Shown here: piece by piece, positions 11,247 to 23,700 of the stretch
How positions within the stretch are numbered: position 1 is the stretch's first letter
Layout of the letters: each line of letters starts with the position of its first letter
Source: Phallusia mammillata
Lineage: Eukaryota > Chordata > Ascidiacea > Phlebobranchia > Ascidiidae
Length of the DNA: 64,000 bases
NCBI GenBank assembly: GCA_003260075.1
Contig: QLIY01000094.1
Location: forward strand, 104,586 to 168,585
Reading direction: 5' to 3'
Notes under the pieces: generated by a model
Told to the model about the DNA's origin: nothing
Databases searched by the model: none
What the model saw: only the letters and a program-made list of their open reading frames with translations
Made by a program: the position numbers and the translations under genes

Positions 11247-12301
11247 ATGTGTAAGTTATCATTAATGTTCGCATTTGTTCTGGCCTTGGCAGTATTCAAC
11301 ACCATACACGGCGCTCAAGGTAAGAAGCTATTAAGACTTTAATCATAAACATTACTGCCAAGGTAGTGGTGTATATAGAAGACAAACGTCCACAATGTTT
11401 ATGATTAAACTACTTTTCAAGTCCGTGCATAGTGTTCCTAAGTATTAAGACTTATTATGCACAATTTGGTTAGGAATTCAAGTCAGAGTTGTAACTTAGC
11501 CTGAAATTGAAGCTCAAAACCCGACCCGAACCCGAATCGTTTTTGAGAAGCCCGTTTAAGCCCGTAAGTTTGATTGACAGGCCTATATACATTAACCGAT
11601 TAACGCCTCGAAAGACCAAGACAACAAATACAAGAGACAATTGGTCTTAAACAATATGTTTTAGGGCTGTTATTTGACATTAGGTCAGGTCCAGCAACTG
11701 GCTTCTTAGCTAGTTAAATTTATTCAAAAATTGACACAGAATGTAAAGTCAGGCCCGAATCAAGCCCGTTTTGTATGAATAAACCTAAGCCCGATACCGG
11801 CCCGAAAATCCCGACCCGACTTATAACTCTGATTCAACTAAGTTAAAATTATAAAGCTTATTATATAAACGAATATTGCTCTTCCAGCAGTTTTTGGTAC
11901 AAATGATCAACGTTACGACGTCCTATACAAGACGCAGGAAGAAGGCTTATCTTGCAAGACAAATTTCTCATAAAGTATCAATTGCAACAAAACGTAAAAA
12001 TGTCTATTTTTTGTAATGAAAAATGCTGGAAGAGCAAAACTGGTTGATACATTATGACTGTAAGCTCAATATTTATATAAATATCGTTATTATAACACAT
12101 TTTCGCGCAGTGTTCGAGAGCAGGAAAGATGCTTCTAAATTTCTTGCCCGCAGCAAACGCAGCATTTGGGAGGAGTGCGTTGTAGAAGGCTGTGATGCGG
12201 AAGAAGTATACGAATACCTTCCTGTCTGGCTTGCTCCATCAGCAGAGGCAAGTAAAAATCAGTTTTTCAAGGAATCATATTTTTTTATTTTTGTTTGGTG
12301 A
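11247..12301 (+). CDS. Gla-D: short secreted Gla-domain protein, 3' end uncertain
   Basis: Exon 1 (11247-11319) encodes [17 protein letters not shown] and is the closest match to exon 1 of Gla-A (identical MCKLSLMFA to the second copy there). Exon 2 (12111-12247) encodes the propeptide VFESRKDASKFLARSKR and a Gla domain with WEECVVEGCDAEEVYEY, nearly the same as Gla-B. It then ends PVWLAPSAE at AG|GCAAGT, a textbook GC donor in phase 0. Without splicing the frame runs to a stop at 12299-12301. Possible acceptors are at 12876 (immediate stop) and 12957 (an open frame to 13120 with several Cys but no recognised domain). No EGF exon is seen before the next gene. The intron contains a hAT-like element (11484-11831). 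Confidence 0.74.
11484..11831. mobile_element. non-autonomous hAT-like element (family CAGAGTTGTAA), copy 1
   Basis: Termini CAGAGTTGTAA and TTATAACTCTG, flanks ATTCAAGT/ATTCAACT (7 of 8 matching). The body is rich in CCCGACCCGAA motifs. Two more copies lie in XRRA1 introns at 25806-26154 and 26918-27190. Confidence 0.82.
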
Positions 12302-14953
12302 TGTTATTAAAAGTGCCTTCTTTAGTCGCATCAAAAAAAAACGACAATCTTTAGTCGCATCAAAAAAAAATAAAAAAAGTATGGCAGTATGTTTTGAATG
12401 GCACTTTAGACGAAATATTTATTAAACCTTGATAAATTTATTTAATCATCCTAAAAACCACTTTGTTAGATGTAAACATAGCGTAAACGAGAAACTAAAC
12501 ACAAAACTGATACTAATGATAGCATGAACATTTGCCGAAACGTTTAAATAATAAAACATGTCGCTTTTTACGTGTGTTTGGGCCATTTTTTCTCATTATA
12601 CTTATGACCGTGTATTGTGTTAAAAAAAACTGACAAAATTTACAGCAACTGCAAACAGAATAAAAAGAAGGAACTACTAACCAGGGAAGATATAGCTCTA
12701 AAAACGAATAGCACAAGCGGTTCTTTTGTATTAACCTGAAGTAAGTACCGTTTGGGATTGGTAAAAATAGGTTTAAATGAAATATTAAAATGTTTGCAAA
12801 ATGCTTTCCAAAATACTTTTGATTCGATCAAAAATTGGAAAAGCTCTGTAATATCTGATTTGTTTTACTTTTTCAGATATAACTTGAAAAATCTATCTAT
12901 TTCATGGTTACTGCTTGTGATATACAGTATAACCTATTTACATTCTATTTTTCAGATACCAAGAAATACTTTTATCACAGGAATTCGTTGTATGTGCGAT
13001 GATCTTGTACAGCATTATTTGTGTACGTGTTTTGCTATTCATAACAATACAAAATGTTTAAAGCTTCAAATTCATATGTTTCACAACCGGCGGTTGACAG
13101 AAAAAAGATTTGGAGTTTAATTTGTTCCGCCCGTTTTTTGAAAACAGCTCCAAATTATATAGCAAAGTGAAGCTACTTAGTGGCATATATAAAGAGTAGA
13201 TGCGTTGGACAGAAAAGAACATAAAGTTAAGACTGGGAAGTTAAGAAAGAATCCATCTCTCGGAATATTCCATTTTTCAGAAAAAAAGGTGTGTGACGTA
13301 CAGATGTCAAGTCAAATGGCGCACACGCTGTCCATTAAATGATTCATTACGTTGTTTTGTACCTGTGTAGATTTAGCCATGATAAAAGTTCTAAACACAA
13401 CAACGAGTAGAAGGGCAGACAAAAGGGCAGGAAGCGTATCAGCACAACACAACAGGTTATTTTCTTGTGCTATTACACGGGAATTTTAGTACCGTGAGAG
13501 CTCAAATCACAAAAGTTTGCGAATTACTGATAGGTGGCGCAAAGAGCATTAAAGAATATTTAAAAGCAAAATGGTGTGTAAGAGCCGATCCACCTTTTAC
13601 TTACGCTTGTCGTTCGTCAAATCGGACCGACGTCAAATCGAAAATATTTTTTGCTCATTTTTTTAAATGGCTTACGCTGAACCCACAACAGTTGTGGTTT
13701 TCCAATTATGTGCCTCGGTGAGATTTTGTCAACGGTGAAGAAAGATATTGGCCATTTTTAAATGCAAACATTTTTTGCTGTTTTGGGACAATAACGAAAG
13801 CGGCGTGAACAACAACGTTAAATAGCTCTTTTTTTCTTACTTGTCATAGAAAGCAAAATAAACTTGCCAATTTCTTCATAGAGTTTAACTTTATTTCGTG
13901 TTATCGGCCTGCAAAGTGTGCCACGGATACAAAATTTAGGTTGTTAATGCGCCGCATGCTTAAAAAGTTTGAAAACCACTGACCTATACACGGACGTTAA
14001 AAGCATTAAAGCAACATTATCTTAAAAACACCAAACGGTCTTTACTTTTGTCGCCGGGAAAAAATGCAAAAAAACGTGCTTTTATCAGGACAACTTAAAT
14101 CTCAAAAAAGCACATCGCTCAAAACCACTTGCAGCCCAAAATTTACCAAACACTATCGACCTTCGTATATAGCAGCGATGTGGCATCCCCAAGCTTAACT
14201 TATGCAAATATTGCACCACAATTTTTCTCGGCTTTTCCCTAAAAAAAAATCCTGCGGCTCCTGGCTTACGAATTAATGCCCAAGAGGCAAAACATGCATT
14301 TTTTAGTAAAACTGAGATGAGCTACGCCTGTAAGTTATCTTTTTTGCTGTACATAAAATACACTTCACCAAAGTGGAAATTTTACAATATCCTAAGAAAT
14401 ATTTTTTAGTTCAAATGAAAATTCCTCTGTCGGATGCTTTGCCCACCACAAGCCCAATAACCAGCAAGACACATGCAACCTTTATCTTCATTAAAACCCC
14501 CAAAAGTATATACAACCAGACCATTCTTTGTTTGAGAAAGGCGTAAGGACATTTGCACACAAAAATGGGTTGAATATGAAGTTTACGTATTATCGCGGTT
14601 GAAAAATCGAATTGTTTAGATTAAAATCACTATCAAACAAAAAATAGCATGTAAAAAAAACACTGAAATAAATAAAATCGTACGCTTTGACAATAACAAT
14701 GGGTAAACGAGACTACTGGATTGTCATTTAAAATAAAGTTTTTTGTTTAATTTTAAGATTTTTAGAATGTTACCCAAACTGTGTTTAAACGCAACAGACC
14801 TGACCTAAAAAAGCACAGGTAGCAGCCCGCTGCGCGTAGTTCGCAAGAATGCGGTATTTCCTCAAGGCGGTATGCAAAGAATCAGGCAAAATTTTCCACA
14901 ATATTTTTACAAAATGCGATCACGTTTCCAAACTTTTGCTGCAAACACAGCCC
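12302..14953. other. spacer between Gla-D and Gla-E
   Basis: No confident coding exon. It includes the ambiguous open frame 12959-13120, a TATA-like CATATATAAAGAG at about 13183 without an attached gene, and a SINE-like repeat at 13490-13610. Confidence 0.45.
13490..13610 (+). repeat. SINE-like repeat
   Basis: The motif TTTGCGAATTACTGATAGGT followed by GGCGCAAAGAGCATTAA recurs at 44560-44612 and, more diverged, at 8188-8215. At 44640 it is followed by a tRNA-like segment, so this is probably the same SINE family. Confidence 0.5.
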
Positions 14954-14960
14954 TATAAAT
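14954..14960 (+). promoter_or_regulatory. TATA box of Gla-E
   Basis: TATAAAT lies 58 bp before the ATG at 15012. Confidence 0.5.
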
Positions 14961-15011
14961 TGAAACTCGTTGGCATAACATTATAGTTGAAAGACAGAAA
15001 CTGACTTCAAG

Positions 15012-15536
15012 ATGAAGCAAGTGTCTATGATGTTTGTCTGCATTTTAGCCCTTGTGGCTCTTGTCTGGGCGGATGAAGGTATAAGTAATAGGTTAAAAAA
15101 CACTTGCAAAAAGTACTGAAAAATTGTAAACTGAACTGTATATTACAACCATGGCATCAATATAAATAAATTGCTTTTAGAGGCAGACATAAAAAAAACT
15201 TACAATCTTTGAAATATTAAAGATTAATTGGGGTCTCTTGCGCGTACAAAAGTTTCAATACTTCTTTGACAGCCTTTAGTCGGATAAATAAATAAATAAC
15301 GTGTGGGAACTACAATATATTGTTTCTTCCAATCCTAAAGACGTTTGTGATACTATTATTGATCCTATTGATAAAATCAAGTATTTTAAAAGGCAATAAA
15401 TGACATTGCAGTGTTTTTGGACGAAGAGGCTGCTTCAGAATTTCTCAAGGTCAATAAACGTGATATTTTCACAATCCTGGAGAAAACTATCTGGGAACGG
15501 ATTCCAGAGGACATTGGATCTGGAGGAGGCCAATAA
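15012..15536 (+). CDS. Gla-E: 63-aa secreted peptide precursor, Gla domain lost
   Basis: Exon 1 (15012-15078) encodes MKQVSMMFVCILALVALVWA. Exon 2 starts at 15412 and encodes VFLDEEAASEFLKVNKR, a complete 17-residue gamma-carboxylation propeptide: Phe at -16, Ala at -10, Leu at -6 and KR at -2/-1, as in human factor IX. The tail after KR is 24 residues, DIFTILEK then TIWERIPEDIGSGGGQ, with no cysteine. Its IWERIPED segment aligns with VWEYIPES of the Gla-B Gla domain. The exon up to the donor (15539) is 128 bp in phase 0, the same length as the intact Gla exon of Gla-A, but a TAA is the penultimate codon, so the remaining intron is in the 3' UTR. A UTR exon from 15980 ends at AATAAA (16041). 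It resembles Gla-C in the P-E...GGG tail. Function unknown. Confidence 0.75.
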
Positions 15537-16976
15537 ATGGTAAGGATCACTACAACACGACTCAACTTGGCATAACTTTGCACGTAGCCAATCAGTTGCT
15601 CTTAGTAACTAATTAACTGGTAACGATTTAGATTCAAAGTCCAGGATAAAATAATTGTACTACACCAGTAAATTACGAGTAAAAACGCAATCCATAACAA
15701 TGTGCTATAGACATTTACCTTTTTAAATCAATTAGTTTCAACGTTAAATAACGAAAAAATAATGCGTTATCACTGATCTGCATTTCAAACTTTAAAATAT
15801 ACGGGCCACTTAAACTTTCTTGGCCTTTGTAAAGTGTACCGGTTGTTTCCCTTGTGCCGAGGGACCTGCATGTTACCGAATTTGACAATTATTGTAAACA
15901 TCAGTGATAAAGTGTTACTTTGACTTCCCTTGTTTTTGTTTATGCGACTCGGTTTGAAAACAGGGTTTTTTTCTTGCAGACCTAAATCGTCATAAATGAA
16001 TGTTTTGCCAGCTGTGTGAACTGGTGCAACAAGACTCCAAAATAAATTAAAAAGTGTGGAAAAAATGTGTTGTGTACTCTAATATAAACTAAACGACAGA
16101 CAGGAAAGCATAAGACGAACAATAAACTTAAACAACTACATCAAGTTACCAGTTGAAAAGGCACAAGTCTAATTCCGCTGAAAATCTATCCAAAAACTCA
16201 TATAAAAACTTCATGTGTGAAAACATGTCGAAAACTGTAATCAAAATTTGTCAAAGGACTTTAAAATAAACAAAACGTAAAAACCCTTGTAACCTACAAG
16301 CACAAAAAACCTTGGGTTTAAAGAGTCATGTAACTTCGTTTTTATTGTCGAAAATGAAACTAGACTCGTTGACATTTTAGAGAAGGTTTAGAAAAAACGA
16401 ATACAAAACAAACGCAAGCAAAGCAGACAAATGGCAAATCTGCCGCATAAGGTCACATACTTCAGCTTATTGTTGCTACGATTGCGTTTTTGCACGAAAA
16501 CCGCAACGCAAACCTCAAGCAGCCATGTTTACGTCCTCTGAGTGGCAATGGAAACGCCCCAGGCCAAACATTTGATGATTGACTAAACTTCCGTGGCTAA
16601 ATGTTGCACAGTGTAGCTGATTGAAAACAACAAAGGTATACAGTTCAGTTGTTAAGCCGTATATGCTGGAAAATCGAAAGTTTGGTTTTTGCATTAATGT
16701 GGATCAAAATTACGAGTGCCTAAAATGGAAATATTATTTGCCAAGACAGATTTGAGATTTGCTTGTTAGGCTAAACAAAGAACACATTAGAACACATTAT
16801 ATACAGTGTTGATCACTTTGACATGATTTTTTTCCTATTTTGCCACTTGTCAACTGTTTCGCAATGCCATCTTTTTACATGTAGTTGTGTGAAAATTTAT
16901 TCTGATTTTTCGAAAATTGATTTTCACCTAAAAATCTCGCACTCCGAATTTATAAATGTGTGACATAATAACTTGA

Positions 16977-17066
16977 TTTGGGTGCGTGGAAATTTCTTGG
17001 ACATAAACACAAGTAAACTTGGTTTTGGGTGCGTGGAAATTTCTGGGACACAAGTACAAGTAAACA
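16977..17066 (+). repeat. tandem duplication of about 41 bp
   Basis: TTGGGTGCGTGGAAATTTCT begins two adjacent copies (16977 and about 17026), both ending ACAAGTAAAC. The period is about 49 bp. Confidence 0.7.
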
Positions 17067-17327
17067 AGACGTGACATTGATTGAGGATGCTGATAAAATT
17101 CTATTTGCAACAACAATCAACTCAAAGAGTTCACTAATAGAACCAACTAGATTTTTTAGTTATCATTTTTTTCTTAATTTTGTGGTGACTTCCACATACA
17201 CTGTAAGACTGGATATTTGGTTACCTAAGATCACGCCGCGGGACTAGATGTAAACTGGCTCTATCCGAACATCGCCTGTTTTACTCTGGTCTTAGCTTTT
17301 AAGTGTTCCGTTGCTATTGGTTTACAT

Positions 17328-17860
17328 CAGGGGTGTGCAACCCGCGGGCCATAATCCGGCCCGCCAGGTCGTTTAGTGTGGCCCTCGAAAACACTCTGAT
17401 TCAGAGCGAGTAAAAATGCACAATTAAGCAAAAAATCTCCGCTAGTTTTCGGTAAATCTCCTAAGTTGCAATACGTAACAAGAATAAGCTAAACCAGCGC
17501 ATTTTACTTAATTCACCCAGACCAATGGTCTTCTGTTCGCACTAGGTGCTTGTTGCATATCGATACCGAATGTGACGTAATATACCTCTATGTCTAGTAA
17601 ACAATTACTTTGTTGTGAAAGGCAGTGTTGCGACGAAACTTACTTGCACCTAACATTTTAAATNATTGATTTTAAACGCAAAATAAAACAAAACGCAGGG
17701 GTGTGGAAATAGTATCGACATGATATATTATAATGCAAGCCGCACCAACAGTAGGGTAAAAAAACGTGTAAATACGGTACATGAAAAAATTGTGTGGCCC
17801 TTGCTTGCTGTCCGAAATTGATAATATGGCCCACCGACGAAAAAGGTTGCACACCCCCTG
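17328..17860. mobile_element. non-autonomous hAT-like element
   Basis: Termini CAGGGGTGTGCAACC and GGTTGCACACCCCCTG. Flanks are GTTTACAT and GTGTACAT (7 of 8). No transposase frame. Confidence 0.8.
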
Positions 17861-18071
17861 GTGTACATAAACGATGCAAGGTTCCCAGTAACGAACATAT
17901 ATATGTTTACGGTCCTTCGAACGAACAATTGTTTTGGGTAGTGTATGTCCAGTTGCAGGTTGAGAAAAATTGAAAGGTCATGGAATATACATGGCAACAA
18001 CACTAAATTTATATGTGTACAGTTGTTTACTTGGGTAAATGTACTTATTTGTGAACACCTTTTCAGGCACC

Positions 18072-20069
18072 ATGTCAAAACTGCTTAGCAGGCTTCCGTA
18101 TTTAATGTGTTGCTTCCAGCTGCTTTTGCCAATTGTGAAGGGAAACGGTAAGAAAGTCACCATTTAAAAAAAATGGTCCTTGTCTTAGCACCTTAATAAA
18201 CACCTCCTTTTACGTTTTTCAGTGTTTATGGAAAAGCATACAGCAAGTCAATTCCTAAAACGAAGTAAACGTTTCTTCCATGAAATCCTAAACTTTGAAA
18301 TCAATTTGGATGAGCTATGCGGTAAAGACTGGGAGGAAGAGTGTATTGAAGCACAATGTGACAAGGAAGAAGTTTCCGAGACGTTCGAAATGGAATCAAC
18401 GGCGGTAACTTTAAAACAATACCCTATTTAGACAGGTCTAAACTTCTGCTTTTGTAAACATTTATGGGTGCCGGCACGTAAAGACAAGAGGACTTGTATT
18501 TGATATCGTAAGTATGTGTCAAAAATTACGCCTCTTGCAAAATGTTATGTCGGCGCACATATAGATATTTGTACAGTAACAATTGAAAAAATATAAATTA
18601 GTTTAGGGCTGGTTACTAAGTTTATAAGTAGGGCTTGTTTTTACTATTGTTGTAAAACCTCACACCAACCCTATAAGCCCTATCGTTAGGATTTTTTACA
18701 TATTTTTGCTCTTAAATGTTCTTTAATGCTTTCTCGTGCTCCTTCGGTATTTAGTTAACCTTGTCTGTTTTGAGTTCTTGTGTTAGAAGCTCTGCCGGTT
18801 AGTGAACCCTAACTTAAAAAGGTTCGAAAAGACGGGTCAAAACGACAATACCGGATTTGAGGCGATCTGTTATAACTGTGCATTATTTTGCAGGAAACCC
18901 GTTACAACCAACTAATAGGTAAGTTGTTTCGGTTTTGTTTTGGGTAAAGAAATTCCCCTGGTACTTCACTGTAAAACAAACTTACAAACATTTACATACT
19001 ATCAGCTACCTAAATGGTCTGGCAGACTTTTTAAATATGTTCTCAAATGTGCAGTCTCTAAAATTGGTTTCACAGTAAAACGTAGGTCAAACAAAAAGAA
19101 AATTAACCTTAAAATATTTTTTCAAGTGTTGCTCACACATTTTGGATCAATTGGTAGTTTAAAATCATATCAATTAATTATAAAAACTATATTAAACAGA
19201 TCAGTGCAGATATCTCAATAGCTGCTACGGTCGGGGTACACAGCGTTGTGAAAATAGTTACAATCAACATACATGCTATTGCAACACCGCTTTTACTGGA
19301 ACTAAATGTGACACAGGCAAGTAAAAAACGTCGGAAAATTCGTTACTACGGTTTTTGTTGTTTGGGATGTTTGGGATCACGAATGCGTTAAAACAAAATA
19401 TGTCTTTGTTAAAACGCTATAGACCAGTGGTTCTCAAACTTGTTCATGTTTTTCTAAAACGATCCCTTTGTCACGCAATTTATCAAGGACTCGCTGTAAT
19501 TTAGCTGAAATGTGTATTATAGCCAAACGCAAGTTGATTTGTGGAATTTTAGGTATAGTTATGCAAAATGACGCATAACAATGTTCAGAAAACACTTTAT
19601 ACTGTGTACAAAAGTGCTAGTTTTTGTATTGCAGACGTAAACGAGTGCTCGTGGGTAAACTGTGGCCACGGAACTTGCCAGAATACAGTTGGATCTTATT
19701 ACTGTTCGTGTAACAGCGGCTGGACAGGGTCTACTTGTGGTGACGGCAAGTTTTAATACTAAAAAGAATTATTTTCGTACTTCTTAATGTTCGAATGATT
19801 ACCAAGAATAACTGTGTTGCTTTGATTCGCAACTTTGACATAAAAGGTTTTTGGCAACCGCATAATTCACAAATGCTTACAGACTATGATGAGTGTCGCT
19901 ACAAAAGCAACTGTCTCAATGGATATTGCACCAACAGACCTGGAACGTACATATGTAGATGCAAAAACGGATGGAAGGGAACAAGATGTGAACAAGGTGA
20001 CAAAAAGGACCAACTTTCAAAAAACAGATTCTTTGGATAGCTTAGTATTCAACCTTTTGGGCGTTTTTT

Positions 20070-20157
<88 letters not shown>

Positions 20158-20714
20158 CCTTGCGCCTGATGGCCGACGTGTTTACAGTTGTCCATACTCA
20201 TTTCATCCACTGGTTTCATAGTATCACAAATAAATCCAGCCAAAAATGCAGTAAACCTGCAAAAGCTATGCAACAGCAAACAAAGTTGGTTTTGAAAGCA
20301 AAGCAAGCGACATTTTTAAAACGTATTAAATTCAACCTGCTGATTTTTATCAGTTGAAATCGGCCCTGAAGCATTCATATAGAGACCAGCGATCACGCCA
20401 TACTCATAGATAAATCGTAGTAAGTCATGTCTGTGAAAGGCGTCATACCAAAACAAGCTAGAATCATTCCCATATGGCAAGGCGTAAAATCTAGCCTGTG
20501 GTGGATTCAAACCTGTTAAACTTATTCGAGTTAATTACCGTCTTTTTATTGCAGATATAAACGAGTGTGTCTTCAACCGGTGTCAAAACGGCGCACAATG
20601 TGTAAACAACCAGGGGTCCTATCAGTGCATCTGTAATTCTGGCTGGACAGGACCAAATTGTGAACACGGTGGGCATGGTCGCAAGCTAGCTGAAAAACTA
20701 AATAAACACATAAA

Positions 20715-20797
<83 letters not shown>

Positions 20798-23700
20798 CTT
20801 TTGCACAGATACAAACGAATGCGAGAATCAAGTATGCAAGAACGGCGCAAATTGCACTAATACAAGAGGCTCGTTTTCATGTGATTGCACCCCAGGTTGG
20901 ACTGGAAAACAATGTGACGTTGGTATGATAAAAGCGTGATCCTAAAACTTGTCATAACCCGCAAAAATGTTTTTCGTTCGAACAAAAACTGAATACGACC
21001 CACCAACCACAATGGGTTAAAAACCTATAGGATGTAACTTTGGGGTTCGACCAAAGGGTGAAGAATATCGTAGGGGTTGGGACGTTATAAAAAGGTTAAG
21101 AACCACTGGGCTATAGGTTGTGGTTTCTAATCCTGTCTTGGTCAATGTCATTTTCCTGAGCAAGAAAATTAGGCGACATTGCTGCAAACGAGTGACATCA
21201 GTTGATCAGAAACAAAATAAAAGCCATCACACAAAAGTACTTCAAAAGTACAATTTTAGGACGCCTTTCCAAGCTTTTCTAAGTTTATCATATAACTGAA
21301 TATACAGTACACCTCTGTAAGCGCTTACCTGTATTGACTGCCACGTCAGTTGACAAGTGGTGTTTCAACATAGTCTAGTATCATGTTCCTGCTGATTTTT
21401 AAATCCAAATCCAAAAAGCAATGTTGTCCACGGAAGTTACAACAACGATATCCAGTTGTTCAAACATCATCAACACCATGCAGCATATAAACAATCCCGG
21501 AAACGAGCACTTGCCGAAAGCCATACACAAAAATCGACAACAACTAAATAAGGTTAAAAGTATAAAGTCGCAAACTTCCTTTAACCAATGAACTTACCTA
21601 AGCCCAGATAAAAGGTCCAGTTCGAAAACACTTCCGCATTCAAAAATTGACTATTCAATGCTTTGTTATCGCAAGACTAAAATGTACACGCCACAATCAT
21701 TGATTTTATTCTCAAGAATCCAGGGGGGGGGGATATTCAGTTATATGACAAACTTAGAAAAGCTTGGAAAGGCGTACTAAAATTGTACTTTTGAAGTACT
21801 TTTGTGTGATGGCTTTTATTTTGTTTCTAATCAACTGTTGTCACTCGTTTGCAGCAATGTCGCCTAATTTTCTTGCTCAGGAAAATGACATTGACCAAGA
21901 CAGGATTAGAAACCACAACCTATAGCCCAGTGGTTCTTAACCTTTTTATAACGTCCCAACCCCTACGATATTCTTCACCCTTTGGTCGAACCCCAAAGTT
22001 ACATCGGGGGGGGGGGGCTAACTCCAAACTTTCCAAAAAAACTGTACATGGACTCACAGATATCTCAAAGATCAAAATATTTGGTAAACTGGCAGTACTT
22101 ACAGATTGCAAGTTGTACGTCTGAATGGTTTCTGCACGTTACGCCAACAGTTGATTAGATGCATTGCAACACCCAGCAAAGTGGTTCCTTCTACCGCATT
22201 CCAAGCCATCGCCGTCCCCAGGCAAGACACGGTCTGACGTCATGTCGCAACGCGCAGGGGGGGGGGTTGCATTGCACCACCCAGCAAAGTGGTTCCTTCT
22301 ACTGCATTCCAAGTCTTCGCCGTCCCCAGGCAAGACACGGTCTGACGTCATGTCGCAACGCGCAGAAACTGCCAACTTGAGGCGCCGTTGATTGGTTGCG
22401 ACGTCATTCGTGTTGAACAGCATCCAAATTAAAAGCTTCATGAATAGGTGGATCAAAACATTGTCATTTGAGACTCTTGCTGTTTCATTTTTCACAACAT
22501 TTTGGGTAGTTTCTTCTTCTTCCAGTAGTTTCTTTTTAATTCTTTAATTACACCTAATAACAATACTAATTTTTACACGTTAGTGGGTCACAAAGCTCTC
22601 CAATTGCACATATTTTAGACAGCTTTTGACAGGTTTTTAAAACATCTTATCTTTGATAATAGTCCAGGTTTCTAGAAAAATACCTGTATTGCTCGAATGC
22701 TATGTTTTTTCTCGGACACATTGTTCTCAGAATGCTTTAACCACAATTTCATGTGTTGTCAATTTTCAATTTAAACAGCAGAGATGATAGATGACCTTGC
22801 TCTACAAAAACGTGGAGCCACATCGATGTTATAACATTTGCAGTCTTGCTGTCAAATAAAAGCATAAATTCCCTGATTCACACACTGTAGTGATACACTG
22901 CCATTCCACTCTATGGCTTTCCGCAAAAAAAACAATTCTAGCACTACACACACCTCCAAGCTGTTACGTGTACTGACTGCCACCTTTAAAGACGCCATGC
23001 GCTTTTATATACGACACAACAGCGACATCTAACGATCCTAATTATACATTTATCTCAGAAATCAAAACGGGGGGGGGGGGAAAACCACTTCTAGCACTAC
23101 ACACACCTCCAAGCTGTTACCTGTACTGACTGCCACCGTTAAAGACGCCATGCGCCTTTATATATGCCACAAGAGCGACATCTAACGATCCTAATTATAC
23201 ATTTATCTCAGAAATCAAAACGACATTTCGGTGCCTATTAAAGTAAAAGCAAATTGCAAATAATATCCGCAAATATTTGACTTCTTTCCAGATCTAAACG
23301 AGTGCTCGCAGACACCAGGAATTTGCAACAGTGGTCGCTGTTTGAACAACATGGGATCGTACACATGCAGTTGCCCAATCACTTCGACTGGGGACAATTG
23401 CAAAATAGGTAACTAACATATGAAAGCAAACTTTTTTGAAATTTAAATTTGCAAATGTTTCAAATGTGTCATATACATAGATGTTAATGAATGCGAATCC
23501 AGCCCTTGCATTAACGGATGTTGTAACAACACAAACGGTGGCTTCGCGTGTATTTGCAGCAGTGGGTATGAGGGACAATTTTGTGACACAGGTAATTTAA
23601 TAATAGATAATAGATAATAGAGCGGCCGAGAATATAAGATCGCTGTATTGCCGTATTAAATCCTAACTGCTTTTTTATATTTGAGTTTTTTGCGACGATC

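Larger units (their letters stand above)
16047..18071. other. spacer between Gla-E and Gla-F
   Basis: No coding exon is seen. It contains a short direct repeat at 16977-17066 and a hAT-like element at 17328-17860. An N lies at 17664. Confidence 0.5.

Noticed and set aside
20049-20831. Polyglycine and polyproline open frames on both strands
   Set aside because: They are translations of the two long G runs, with no supporting splice or codon signal.
22139-22495. Open frames with internal repeats on both strands
   Set aside because: The repeat is the duplication around the G run at 22257-22266. The frames lie in a Gla-F intron and match no family.
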